This document shows, piece by piece, positions 24,587 through 34,277 of a stretch of 64,000 nucleotides of DNA. The number at the start of each line of letters is the position of its first letter. Position 1 is the stretch's first letter. The DNA is from an uncultured Eubacterium sp. (GTDB taxonomy: Bacteria > Bacillota > Clostridia > Lachnospirales > Lachnospiraceae): NCBI GenBank assembly GCA_910583555.1, contig CAJTXO010000018.1, positions 1 to 64,000 of the forward strand, read 5' to 3'. Under the pieces are notes generated by a model. That model made no database searches. It was not told the origin of the DNA and saw nothing but the letters and a program-made list of their open reading frames with translations. The position numbers and the translations under genes were made by a program.

Positions 24587-24659
24587 TGAGGCGGCGATGA
24601 ATAATGAAGTCACAGGATGCAGAAAATAAATAATCGGATCTTTTAGGAGGGAAATTGAA

Positions 24660-26051
24660 ATGGAACGAAAAAATGCCTGGAAAGGCTACACGAAAAAAGA
24701 AGTAAAGGAATTAAACAAACTGAACAAGGAGTACAGGACATTTCTCGATGAGGGAAAGACCGAGCGCGAATGCGTGAAACAGGCAGTTCTGATGGCGGAG
24801 GGCGCTGGTTATAAAAATCTGGCCGACATTGTGGAATCCGGTAAAACGTTGAAAGCCGGCGATAAGGTGTACGCGGTCGGGATGAAGAAAATGATCGCCC
24901 TGTTCCAGATCGGAAAGAAGCCGCTCGAGGACGGCATGGCGATCCTCGGGGCGCATATTGATTCCCCGCGCCTAGACATCAAGCAGAATCCCTTGTACGA
25001 GGAGGGCGGATTTGCCTACCTAGACACGCACTATTACGGCGGCATAAAAAAATACCAGTGGGTGACGCTGCCGCTGGCGATCCACGGCGTCGTTGTGAAA
25101 AAGGACGGCGCGGTCATCGAAGTCAACATTGGGGAGGAAGAGACCGATCCCGTATTCTGCGTGACGGACCTGCTCATCCACCTGGCCGGCGAGCGGATGG
25201 AGAAAAAGGCAAATAAAGTCATTGAGGGAGAAGAACTCGACATTTTATTTGCAAGCATGCCGCTGAAGGATGAAGAAAAAGATGCGGTCAAGCGCAGCGT
25301 GCTGCAGATTTTAAAAGAGAAATATGAAATGGAAGAGGAAGATTTCCTGTCGGCGGAACTGGAAGTCGTGCCTGCCGGAAAGGCGAGGGAGGCCGGAATC
25401 GACGCCAGCATGATCATGGGATACGGACAGGATGACCGCGTGTGCGCGTTTACTTCGCTCAAGGCGATGTTAGAGGTGGAGAACACCGAACATACGACGT
25501 GCTGCCTTCTCGTAGATAAAGAAGAAGTCGGCAGCGTGGGCGCCACCGGCATGCAGTCCAGAACATTTGAAAATAACGTGGCGGAAATACTGAACGCGAT
25601 GGGAGTATACAGCGAACTGGCACTCCGCCGGTGCCTGTCAAACTCAAAAATGCTCTCTTCCGATGTGAGCGCCGCGTTCGACCCGACGTTTAAGGCCGCC
25701 TATGAGCCGAACAACGCCGCCTATTTCGGAAAAGGAATGGTGTTCAATAAATTCACCGGCTCGCGCGGAAAATCCGGCAGCAACGACGCGAACGCGGAGT
25801 ACATTTCCGGTATCCGCAAAATACTGGATGACCGCAAGGTCGCTTACCAGACGGCAGAACTCGGAAAAGTAGACATCGGCGGCGGCGGAACGATCGCCTA
25901 TATACTGGCTCTCTATGGCATGGAAGTCATTGACTGCGGCGTTCCCGTACTCAATATGCACGCGCCGTGGGAGGTCGTCAGCAAAGCCGATGTCTACGAG
26001 ACGATGAAAGGCTATGTCGTATTTCTGGAAGATATATTTGGAGCGAATTAA
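24660..26051 (+). CDS. M18-family aminopeptidase
   Basis: The 463-residue protein is a dinuclear zinc aminopeptidase of family M18 (aspartyl aminopeptidase type), which removes N-terminal residues from peptides in the cytoplasm. Metal and catalytic motifs are visible: H99-I-D101 in GAHIDSPRLD, DTHYYGGIKKYQW, the glutamate pair in DKEEVGSVGATG, and the C-terminal M-H-A-P-W-E segment holding the last histidine ligand. The sequence is of the clostridial M18 subtype that starts with KNAWKGY. AGGAGGG at 24644-24650 supports the start. The last four bases overlap the convergent lysA gene, with no terminator between them. Confidence 0.9.
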   Translation: MERKNAWKGYTKKEVKELNKLNKEYRTFLDEGKTERECVKQAVLMAEGAGYKNLADIVESGKTLKAGDKVYAVGMKKMIALFQIGKKPLEDGMAILGAHIDSPRLDIKQNPLYEEGGFAYLDTHYYGGIKKYQWVTLPLAIHGVVVKKDGAVIEVNIGEEETDPVFCVTDLLIHLAGERMEKKANKVIEGEELDILFASMPLKDEEKDAVKRSVLQILKEKYEMEEEDFLSAELEVVPAGKAREAGIDASMIMGYGQDDRVCAFTSLKAMLEVENTEHTTCCLLVDKEEVGSVGATGMQSRTFENNVAEILNAMGVYSELALRRCLSNSKMLSSDVSAAFDPTFKAAYEPNNAAYFGKGMVFNKFTGSRGKSGSNDANAEYISGIRKILDDRKVAYQTAELGKVDIGGGGTIAYILALYGMEVIDCGVPVLNMHAPWEVVSKADVYETMKGYVVFLEDIFGAN

Positions 26052-27313
26052 TATTTCATGCCGTCCAGAATAGGACTGAAATCAAAGGTGGCAAAATAAT
26101 CCTTCGGCGTTTCGCCGCGGCGGATCATCTGCACGCTTCCGTCCTCTTTTAAGAGTAACTCCGGGGATTTCAGCTTGCCATTGTAATTATACCCCATCGC
26201 GTAGCCGTGTGCCCCCGTGTCGTGGATGACGAGATAATCGCCGACCTCGATGTTCGGGAGCATGCGGTCAATTGCGAATTTATCATTATTTTCACAGAGG
26301 GAGCCGGTGACATCGTATTTGTGGTCGCACGGCTCATTTTCTTTGCCGAGTACCGTGATGTGGTGGTAAGAGCCGTACATCGCCGGCCGCATCAGGTCGC
26401 AGGCGCAGGTGTTCAGCCCGATATATTCTTTGTAAATGTGCTTCTGGTGGATGCACTTCGTCACGAGCTGTCCGTAAGGGCCGAGCATGAACCGCCCCAG
26501 TTCGGTAAAGATCGCGATGTCGCCGAGGCCGGCGGGAACGAGTATTTCCTCAAATTTCTGGCGGACGCCCTCCCCGATCACCTGGATATCATTCGGAGCT
26601 TTGTCCGGCGTGTAAGGGATGCCGATGCCGCCCGAGAGGTTGATGAAGCGGATGTCCGCCCCGGTCTTTTCCTTTAGTTCCACGGCGAGTTCGAACAGGA
26701 TGCCGGCAAGTGTCGGGTAATATTCATTCGACACGGTATTGCTGGCAATAAAGGCGTGAAGGCCGAATTTTTTGGCTCCGAGGTCCATCAGTTTCCTGTA
26801 GCCGTCGATCAGCTGTTCTTTCGTAAAACCGTACTTCGCGTCGCCGGGGTTGTCCATGATGTCCGTTCCCAGCTCGAACACGCCGCCCGGGTTGTAGCGG
26901 CAGCAGATCGTTTCCGGAATGCCCACGCCGTCGGCGAGGAAATCGATGTGTGTCGCATCGTCCAGATTGATATAGGCGCCGAGCTCGTCCGCTTTCTGGT
27001 ATTCCTCCAAAGGCGTGACGTTCGAGGAAAACATAATGTCCTCACCGCGGAAGCCGAGCGCCTCGGAGAGCATGAGTTCGGTCAGCGACGAGCAGTCCAC
27101 GCCGCAGCCTTCCTCCTGCAGGATTTGTAAGATAAACGGGTTCGGCGTCGCTTTTACCGCAAAGTATTCCCGATACCCTTTGTTCCAGGAAAACGCCTGT
27201 TTCAGCGCGCGGGCGTTTTCGCGGATCGCCTTTTCATCGTAGATGTGAAAAGGGGTGGGATATGTCTTTTCTATTTCTTTCACCTGATCCAGGTTGACGA
27301 TCGTGTGTTTCAT
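26048..27313 (-). CDS. lysA: Diaminopimelate decarboxylase
   Basis: The 421-residue protein is a fold-III PLP decarboxylase. The PLP lysine is K54 in Y-F-A-V-K-A-T-P-N; the phosphate-binding glycines are in LSGGIGIPY; the substrate-side E-L-G-R-F and the C-terminal GSLCENNDKF (with the active-site C-E pair) and DTGAHGYAMG follow. LysA converts meso-diaminopimelate to lysine, the last step of lysine synthesis. The short N-terminal region and the GSLCENNDKF motif fit the clostridial LysA subgroup. It is transcribed alone from the promoter at 27367-27395 and starts with AGGAGG upstream of the ATG at 27313. Confidence 0.9.
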   Translation of the reverse strand: MKHTIVNLDQVKEIEKTYPTPFHIYDEKAIRENARALKQAFSWNKGYREYFAVKATPNPFILQILQEEGCGVDCSSLTELMLSEALGFRGEDIMFSSNVTPLEEYQKADELGAYINLDDATHIDFLADGVGIPETICCRYNPGGVFELGTDIMDNPGDAKYGFTKEQLIDGYRKLMDLGAKKFGLHAFIASNTVSNEYYPTLAGILFELAVELKEKTGADIRFINLSGGIGIPYTPDKAPNDIQVIGEGVRQKFEEILVPAGLGDIAIFTELGRFMLGPYGQLVTKCIHQKHIYKEYIGLNTCACDLMRPAMYGSYHHITVLGKENEPCDHKYDVTGSLCENNDKFAIDRMLPNIEVGDYLVIHDTGAHGYAMGYNYNGKLKSPELLLKEDGSVQMIRRGETPKDYFATFDFSPILDGMKY

Positions 27314-27366
27314 TTTGGGTCCTCCTCATAATTTGTGTTGGTTTGGTGTGTCGATCTAACTTGAAT

Positions 27367-27395
27367 ATTCTAATACAATTTGTTAGAAAAATCAA
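27367..27395 (-). promoter_or_regulatory. Sigma-A promoter of lysA
   Basis: On the minus strand TTGATT (27395-27390) and TAGAAT (27372-27367) are 17 bases apart, about 50 bases upstream of the lysA start. No riboswitch-like structure is evident in the short leader. Confidence 0.7.
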
Positions 27396-27580
27396 TGGTG
27401 TCGTGGAAAGTTCTGGCCCGTAAAATATTTTTAACTAAGGGGATGGGATATTGCAAAGAAGATATTGAAGGCTATTTAGAGGTAATCAGGGAAACACGAA
27501 AATATGAATGATCCAAAGGCAGTATATCGGGACTTGATAGAGAATAGAGCATTTTCTGAAGAAGTAAGAATGGTGTAAGA

Positions 27581-27727
27581 GTGCTAATTTCTTTATGTGG
27601 TGATGTAGTGAGGTTTGTTGATAAGGATATTCATGGATTATTAAATGATGGAAATACTGAATTTGTATATATTTCTGTAACAGCTCCACCGATTGACTTT
27701 GGATATGCATATGAAGAAAAGAGATGA
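27581..27727 (+). pseudogene. Remnant of a cupin-domain protein (C-terminus only)
   Basis: The frame encodes about 48 residues ending in a stop, with GDVVRFVDKDIHGLLNDGN and EFVYISVTAPP. The H-G-L-x-N-D-G and Y-I-S-V-T-x-P-P pattern is the end of a cupin barrel. The upstream half in this frame is broken (stop at 27557-27559) and a related N-terminal part is absent, so this is a decayed gene fragment in an AT-rich patch. Confidence 0.5.
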
Positions 27728-27766
27728 CTTTTGATGTTGGATTAGGAGAGTTACATTTTTAGCAGG

Positions 27767-27868
27767 TGTCCTATAAAGGAACAGTTTCTATCGTACCGCA
27801 GACATTTGAGGGAAAATGCTGATTATGCAAAAGAAGCCTATCGGTTAATTCAAGACATTAGGCTCTAA
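27767..27868 (+). pseudogene. Gene fragment resembling a GrpB-type C-terminus
   Basis: A 33-codon frame encodes KEQFLSYRRHLRENADYAKE and AYRLIQDI before a stop. The F-x-x-Y-L-R-E-x-P-x-x-A-x-x-Y pattern recalls the end of GrpB-like nucleotidyltransferase-fold proteins. There is no start and no upstream domain. The assignment is weak. Confidence 0.3.
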
Positions 27869-27953
27869 GGAAGATACATTTTATGAAAAATGCGGTTACC
27901 AGATAATTTTTCATGTTCATGATCAAAGTGTTTATCAAAAGGTATTATACTAA
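27864..27953 (+). pseudogene. Remnant of a GNAT acetyltransferase (C-terminus only)
   Basis: Thirty codons in a shifted frame encode SKEDTFYEKCGYQIIFHVHD and a short tail. F-Y-E-K-C-G-Y is the usual last-helix motif of GNAT acetyltransferases. Only the end is left, fused out of frame to the preceding fragment, and it abuts the 3' end of the alpha/beta hydrolase gene on the other strand. Confidence 0.5.
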
Positions 27954-27955
27954 AG

Positions 27956-28699
27956 TTATGACATAAAAACTAAAATTCTTTCCTTAAAATCCTTTGCTTC
28001 TTCATATGCTGCATGACCCAGACCGCTATAAATAAACAATTTGCTCTTTTTGATTTTATCGGCTAATTCCTTTGAAGCCTCAACTCCAACAATCTTGTCG
28101 CATTCACCACCAATAATTAAAGTTGGACATGCTATTGTATCTAATTCCAAATAAGCATTATGAGTAATACATGACTTTGCCTGTATCAGAAATCTGCTGA
28201 AATCTTTAGGCTTTCCCAGTTTGCCTAAAATCGGATATAAGGGTCTGTACTTACTCAAATACTTTTCTGAATAGGATTTTTCTGCAGTGTCAATCATTAA
28301 ACTTTTGTAATCTTTTTGTTCTGCCATTATAATCCATTTTTCAACGACATCTTGTGATAAACTATTTTGTCTTGATGAAGTAACCGCCAACACGAGTTTT
28401 TCAACCAACTCTGGATAATCTATCGCAAGGTATTGTGCAATCATACCTCCTTGAGAAATCCCCAATACTTTAGCTTTTTTAATACCAAGCATTTTCAAGG
28501 CTTCCGCTTGGTCGCTCGCCATAGTTCTGGTTGAGCAGCCTTCTTCCAGATTATTTTTTCTGCTGAAAACATATACTTTGTATTTTTTTGCAAATACATG
28601 ATATGTAATTGTCATCGGTATAGCCATCCCTTTGACAGTAACCAAACCATCACCCAATCCAGGAATCATTATCAGAGTATCGTTGCCGAACGTATTCAA
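27956..28699 (-). CDS. Alpha/beta hydrolase, possibly 5'-truncated
   Basis: The 247-residue protein is an alpha/beta-hydrolase with the complete triad visible: nucleophile in G-I-S-Q-G-G near residue 84, aspartate in GGECDKIVG near 200, and histidine in SGLGHAAYEE near 227; the oxyanion-hole segment is IMIPGLGDG at 10-18. The only start in frame is a TTG at 28699 without a ribosome binding site, and homologues usually have 10-20 more residues before this point. The frame stays open without ATG to about 28750. The gene may therefore be truncated at its start and sits among gene remnants. Substrate is unknown. It is AT-rich compared with lysA and parE. Confidence 0.7.
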   Translation of the reverse strand: MNTFGNDTLIMIPGLGDGLVTVKGMAIPMTITYHVFAKKYKVYVFSRKNNLEEGCSTRTMASDQAEALKMLGIKKAKVLGISQGGMIAQYLAIDYPELVEKLVLAVTSSRQNSLSQDVVEKWIIMAEQKDYKSLMIDTAEKSYSEKYLSKYRPLYPILGKLGKPKDFSRFLIQAKSCITHNAYLELDTIACPTLIIGGECDKIVGVEASKELADKIKKSKLFIYSGLGHAAYEEAKDFKERILVFMS

Positions 28700-28747
28700 A
28701 AGAAGGCGGGTAGAATATATGAGATGGTTACAACCAATTGTAAGTAG

Positions 28748-28850
28748 ATTTTAACAGATAATAGCTGTGCGTTTCGTATTTTGGAAGATGGTTATCGGGA
28801 ATACATAGAGAAGTATCTCAAAAACAGTTCAATACAAAAAATTAGACCTT
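28748..28850 (+). pseudogene. Unidentified gene fragment before parE
   Basis: A frame of about 33 codons encodes AFRILEDGYREYIEKYLKNS and ends at a stop inside the parE promoter region. It has no start codon in context. It looks like the 3' end of a lost gene; the family is not recognisable. Confidence 0.25.
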
Positions 28851-28877
28851 GAAAAAAAACTTCTGTTCGCTTATAAT
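28849..28877 (+). promoter_or_regulatory. Sigma-A promoter of parE-parC
   Basis: TTGAAA at 28849-28854 and TATAAT at 28872-28877 with a 17-base spacer. Transcription would start near 28884, about 47 bases before the parE start. Confidence 0.8.
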
Positions 28878-28930
28878 TTATCCTTAGGATTTATCCTTGG
28901 GAAATTTAGATGGTTGAAAGGATGTATGAA

Positions 28931-30859
<1,929 letters not shown>

Positions 30860-30877
30860 AAATAAATGAGGTAAGCT

Positions 30878-33145
30878 ATGAGCCAGGTAAAAGAGAGCGA
30901 AAACATTATACAGTTGGATTTTTCTGAAGAAATGAAAAACTCGTTCCGCGATTACGCGGTCAGCGTCATCGTGGACCGGGCGCTGCCAGACGTCAGGGAC
31001 GGACTGAAGCCGGTGCAGCGGCGGATCCTGTACGCGATGAAGGAATTGGGACTTTCCCCGGATAAGCCGCACCGGAAAAGCGCGCGTATCGTCGGAGATA
31101 CGATGGGTAAATACCACCCGCACGGCGACAGCTCGATCTACGAGGCGCTCGTGCATATGACGGAGGATTACTCGCTGAACGCCCCTTTGGTGGACGGCCA
31201 CGGGAATTTCGGCTCCATCGACGGAGACGGCGCCGCGGCGATGCGTTACACCGAGGCGAGGCTGTCGGCGGCGGCGATGACGATGCTGGAAAATTTAGAA
31301 AAAGGGCTCGTCGAGTTCGGCCCGAACTTTGATGAGAATGAAAAAGAACCGCTCGTGCTCCCGGCCATGCTGCCGAATCTTTTGATCAACGGGACGACGG
31401 GCATCGCGGTCGGAATGGCGACGAACATCCCGCCGCACAATCCGGGCGAAGTGATCGACGCCGTGATCGCCTACATGGACCGGCCGGGCATTTCCATCCA
31501 AAAACTGATGGACTACGTGCCGGCGCCGGATTTTCCCACGGGCGGCATTATCACAAACGCGTCTGAGCTCCCGGCGATATACGAACGCGGCGAGGGAAAG
31601 ATCAAGATCCGCGCCCGCACGGTGATCGAAAAAGGGGAGAACGGCAGGACGAACATTGTCATCACGGAAATCCCGTATACGGTATCGGGGAACAAAACCA
31701 AACTGGTGGAAAATCTGTGTTCCCTTGTGAAAGACCGTGTTTTTGAAGAAATCTTTGATGTGAGGGACGAGTCGTCCAAAGAGGGCATCCGCGTCGTTAT
31801 AGAGGTGAAAAAGGGGCGGGATATCGAAAATCTGCTGAACGGCCTGTATAAAAAGACGCAGATGGAAGATACGTACGGGGTCAATCTGCTGGCAATCTCG
31901 GGCGGACAGCCGAGGGTGTTTAATCTCAAAACGATGATTGAGCAGTTCGTCCTCTTTCAGGAGGACTTATATACAAAAGAATACCGTTTCCTGTTGGAAA
32001 AGGCGAAAAAACGCCAGGAGATCGTGGATGGACTGATCAAGGCGACGGACGTCATCGACCTGATCATCGAGATCATCCGCGGGAGTTCTTCCATCCGGCA
32101 GGCGAAGGATTGCCTGATCGAGGGAAAGACCGATGATATTCAGTTCCGGCTGGAGACGTCCAGAAAACAGGCGGCGACACTTCTCTTTACGGAGGCCCAG
32201 GCCGACGCGATCCTGGCGATGCCGCTTGGCAGGCTGATCGGACTGGAAATCCTGAAACTGCACGAGGAACAGGAAAATCTTGCCGCCAATATTGCCAAAT
32301 ATGAAAACATCCTCTCTGATGTGAAAGAACTGTACAAAGTGATCAAAACCAGGCTGCGCCAGTATAAAAAACAGTTTGCCAGGGAGAGAAGGACGGAACT
32401 CGCCGATGTGCAGGCAAAAGCCTATGTCGAGGAGGTAAAGATCGAGGATATTTTCGTGTGTATCGACCGTTTTGGTTATATGAAAGCGATGGATGAGGGC
32501 GCGTTTGCGAGAGCATCCGATGAGGCCAAACAGGAATACCCGCATATCATAAAAATGAAAAACACCGATAGGATCTGTCTGTTTACGAATTTGGGCAATA
32601 TGTTCCAGATCAGGGCGGACAAGCTCCCCAAATGCAAGATCAAGGATAAGGGAGCGCTCGTCCACACGCTGTGCAGGATGTCGAACGACGAGGACGCCCT
32701 GCTTTATACCGCGTTTGAGGATTTATATGAATCCATGCTGTTATTTACGACGAAAGGCGGGTATATTAAACTTGTGTCGGGAGCGGAATTTGAGACGAAC
32801 CGCAGCCAGATTGCGGCGACGAAGCTGGAGGCCGGCGACGAAGTATGCGGTGTGTCGGTCCTGACGGCCGGCGATGTGCTGGCGGGGGTGAAAAAGGTCA
32901 TCCTTCTGACGGCAAAGGGACTTTCGCTCGGATTTCCGGTCGGCGAGGTGAGCGAACTGAAAAAGACGAGCCGAGGCGTAAAGGCGATCGCGCTCGAGGC
33001 GGGGGATTCCCTTGCGTTCTCCACAGTTGTAGAACAAGATGCGGAAACATTTGAGTACGAGGGAAAGACATTAAATGCCAAACGTGTCAGAAACCGGAAA
33101 CGCGCGGCAAAAGGGCAGAAAGCGAACTTGGAGCAGACAAATTGA
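30878..33145 (+). CDS. parC: Type II topoisomerase subunit A (ParC-like)
   Basis: The 755-residue protein carries the winged-helix catalytic region with the DNA-linking tyrosine Y124 in AAAMRYTEARL and the quinolone-determining segment KYHPHGDSSIYEALV, where S85 and E89 are the usual drug-sensitive residues. The C-terminal beta-pinwheel is present (KTSRGVKAIALE, TTKGGYIK), but no GyrA-box QRRGGKG motif is visible, and this points to ParC-type topoisomerase IV. It forms an operon with parE. The 107 bases after its stop contain the sigma-28 promoter of flgM, so the boundary between housekeeping and flagellar genes lies there. Confidence 0.85.
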   Translation: MSQVKESENIIQLDFSEEMKNSFRDYAVSVIVDRALPDVRDGLKPVQRRILYAMKELGLSPDKPHRKSARIVGDTMGKYHPHGDSSIYEALVHMTEDYSLNAPLVDGHGNFGSIDGDGAAAMRYTEARLSAAAMTMLENLEKGLVEFGPNFDENEKEPLVLPAMLPNLLINGTTGIAVGMATNIPPHNPGEVIDAVIAYMDRPGISIQKLMDYVPAPDFPTGGIITNASELPAIYERGEGKIKIRARTVIEKGENGRTNIVITEIPYTVSGNKTKLVENLCSLVKDRVFEEIFDVRDESSKEGIRVVIEVKKGRDIENLLNGLYKKTQMEDTYGVNLLAISGGQPRVFNLKTMIEQFVLFQEDLYTKEYRFLLEKAKKRQEIVDGLIKATDVIDLIIEIIRGSSSIRQAKDCLIEGKTDDIQFRLETSRKQAATLLFTEAQADAILAMPLGRLIGLEILKLHEEQENLAANIAKYENILSDVKELYKVIKTRLRQYKKQFARERRTELADVQAKAYVEEVKIEDIFVCIDRFGYMKAMDEGAFARASDEAKQEYPHIIKMKNTDRICLFTNLGNMFQIRADKLPKCKIKDKGALVHTLCRMSNDEDALLYTAFEDLYESMLLFTTKGGYIKLVSGAEFETNRSQIAATKLEAGDEVCGVSVLTAGDVLAGVKKVILLTAKGLSLGFPVGEVSELKKTSRGVKAIALEAGDSLAFSTVVEQDAETFEYEGKTLNAKRVRNRKRAAKGQKANLEQTN

Positions 33146-33178
33146 GCATACCATACATAAGTTTTTTTGCCTTTCTGT

Positions 33179-33205
33179 TAAGGGTTTTGAGAAAACATCC
33201 GATAC
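33179..33205 (+). promoter_or_regulatory. Sigma-28-type promoter of flgM
   Basis: TAAG (33179-33182), 15 bases, then TCCGATAC (33198-33205), close to the flagellar consensus TAAA-N15-GCCGATAA. It lies about 47 bases upstream of the flgM start. Confidence 0.7.
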
Positions 33206-33251
33206 ATATTGTAAGAAACGTAAAAATAATGAGAATTAGGTGGTGAACATT

Positions 33252-33524
33252 ATGAGAATAGATGCGTACATGCAGGTAAACCAGCTTTACCAGGCAAGCA
33301 AGCCGAAATCGGCGTCGAAATCAAAGACAGCGGCGTCTGCAAATGACAGCCTTGAGATTTCCAGCATCGCAAAGGATTATCAGGTGGCGAAAAAAGCGGC
33401 TGCCGAAGTACCTGATGTTCGGGAAGATAAAGTGAAAGACATTATGGAGAGAATGAAGGCAGGCACATACAATGTTTCGATAGATGATGTTGCGGAGAAT
33501 CTGGCGGAACGCCTGCTTGGATGA
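33252..33524 (+). CDS. flgM: Anti-sigma-28 factor FlgM
   Basis: FlgM binds and inhibits sigma-28 until the hook is finished and FlgM is exported. The 90-residue protein has the family layout: a disordered N-terminus rich in S/K/A (residues 15-35), then SLEISSIAKDYQVAKKAA and the sigma-binding helices (REDKVKDIMERMKAGTYNVS, DDVAENLAERLL). The ATG at 33252 follows AGGTGG. It is the first gene of the flagellar block, read from its own sigma-28-like promoter. Its 3' end is present a second time, degenerate, in the following intergenic region. Confidence 0.92.
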   Translation: MRIDAYMQVNQLYQASKPKSASKSKTAASANDSLEISSIAKDYQVAKKAAAEVPDVREDKVKDIMERMKAGTYNVSIDDVAENLAERLLG

Positions 33525-33640
33525 GCAGCATATCCTGCTCAGAAGAGCAACATGGTAAAAATGAAGGCGGGTGCGCACGATGCTTCATAAATATAAGCTA
33601 TTGCGATGAGTTCATAAAACGCCTTTCTGGATGAGCAGCT
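33440..33640 (+). repeat. Degenerate tandem duplication of the flgM 3' end
   Basis: The segment 33450-33530 (end of flgM through ATGAGCAGCA) reappears at about 33558-33640 with many substitutions and small indels; the best matched parts are ATGAAGGC(A/G)GG and ACGCCT(G/T)(C/T)(T)TGGATGAGCAGC. The second copy no longer codes and ends at the flgN ribosome binding site. A perfect GAGCAG/CTGCTC hairpin lies at 33523-33540 between the copies. Confidence 0.7.
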
Positions 33641-33654
33641 AGGAGGATGTTGCT

Positions 33655-34170
33655 TTGGCGAGTTTGATCGAGGAATTGGTAAGTACTCTTGAGCGGGAAG
33701 ACCAGTTATATACTGACCTCATCCCGATCCAGGAGAAAAAAACGAGGGCCATCGTCGCGAATGATCTGGATACGATCGGAAAACTGGCGGATGAGGAGCA
33801 GAAGCTGGTTGACGAAGTAGGAATATTGGAAGCGAAGAGAACGCGTATTACCAATGATATCGCGACGGTATTGGGAAAACCCCAGGGGACGATGAAGCTG
33901 GAACAGATCGTCCAGACGCTGAAAAACCAGCCGCTTGAACAAAAGAAACTACGGGACCTGCACGACAGGCTGCGACGGACGGTAGCCAGGCTACAGGAAC
34001 TAAATGTTCAAAATAAAGAATTGTTAGACCAGGTTTTGGAAATGGTCGAATTTAATATGAATGTGATCAGAAGTACACGGATGTCTTCGGGAAGCAGTAA
34101 TTATTCAAGCAGTGCCGCTCAGGTTGATCTACCTGGTATGGAGGCTGGCACGTTTGATGCCAAACAGTGA
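33655..34170 (+). CDS. flgN: Flagellar chaperone FlgN
   Basis: FlgN is the cytoplasmic export chaperone for the hook-junction proteins FlgK and FlgL. The 171-residue protein is almost wholly helical: LIEELVSTLEREDQLYTDLI at the start, then long heptad-like stretches and a serine-rich tail (SSGSSNYSSSAAQ). Its place directly before two flgK genes and flgL supports the call, since sequence similarity within FlgN is low. It begins with TTG at 33655, twelve bases after AGGAGG (33641-33646); the nearby ATG at 33647 is in a different frame. The stop lies in a perfect 8-bp hairpin (34163-34185). Confidence 0.85.
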   Translation: MASLIEELVSTLEREDQLYTDLIPIQEKKTRAIVANDLDTIGKLADEEQKLVDEVGILEAKRTRITNDIATVLGKPQGTMKLEQIVQTLKNQPLEQKKLRDLHDRLRRTVARLQELNVQNKELLDQVLEMVEFNMNVIRSTRMSSGSSNYSSSAAQVDLPGMEAGTFDAKQ

Positions 34171-34185
34171 TTTTTTATCACTGTT
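34163..34185 (+). other. Hairpin over the flgN stop codon
   Basis: AACAGTGA (34163-34170) and TCACTGTT (34178-34185) form a perfect 8-bp stem with a T-rich 7-base loop; the stem contains the flgN stop. A second stem, AGTAGAAG (34190-34197) with CTTCTACT (34221-34228), follows. They may attenuate or process the flgMN-flgK message. Confidence 0.55.
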
Positions 34186-34277
34186 ACACAGTAGAAGTTT
34201 TACTGTCCCGCGTTTGTGTGCTTCTACTATGTTTACAGTTAAAAAAATGATGAGGACAGAGGGAAAGAGGTTAAGTT

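Noticed and set aside
27395..27511. A 38-codon frame starting in the lysA promoter
   Set aside because: It begins inside the -35 box of the lysA promoter and has no ribosome binding site; probably a further remnant at most.
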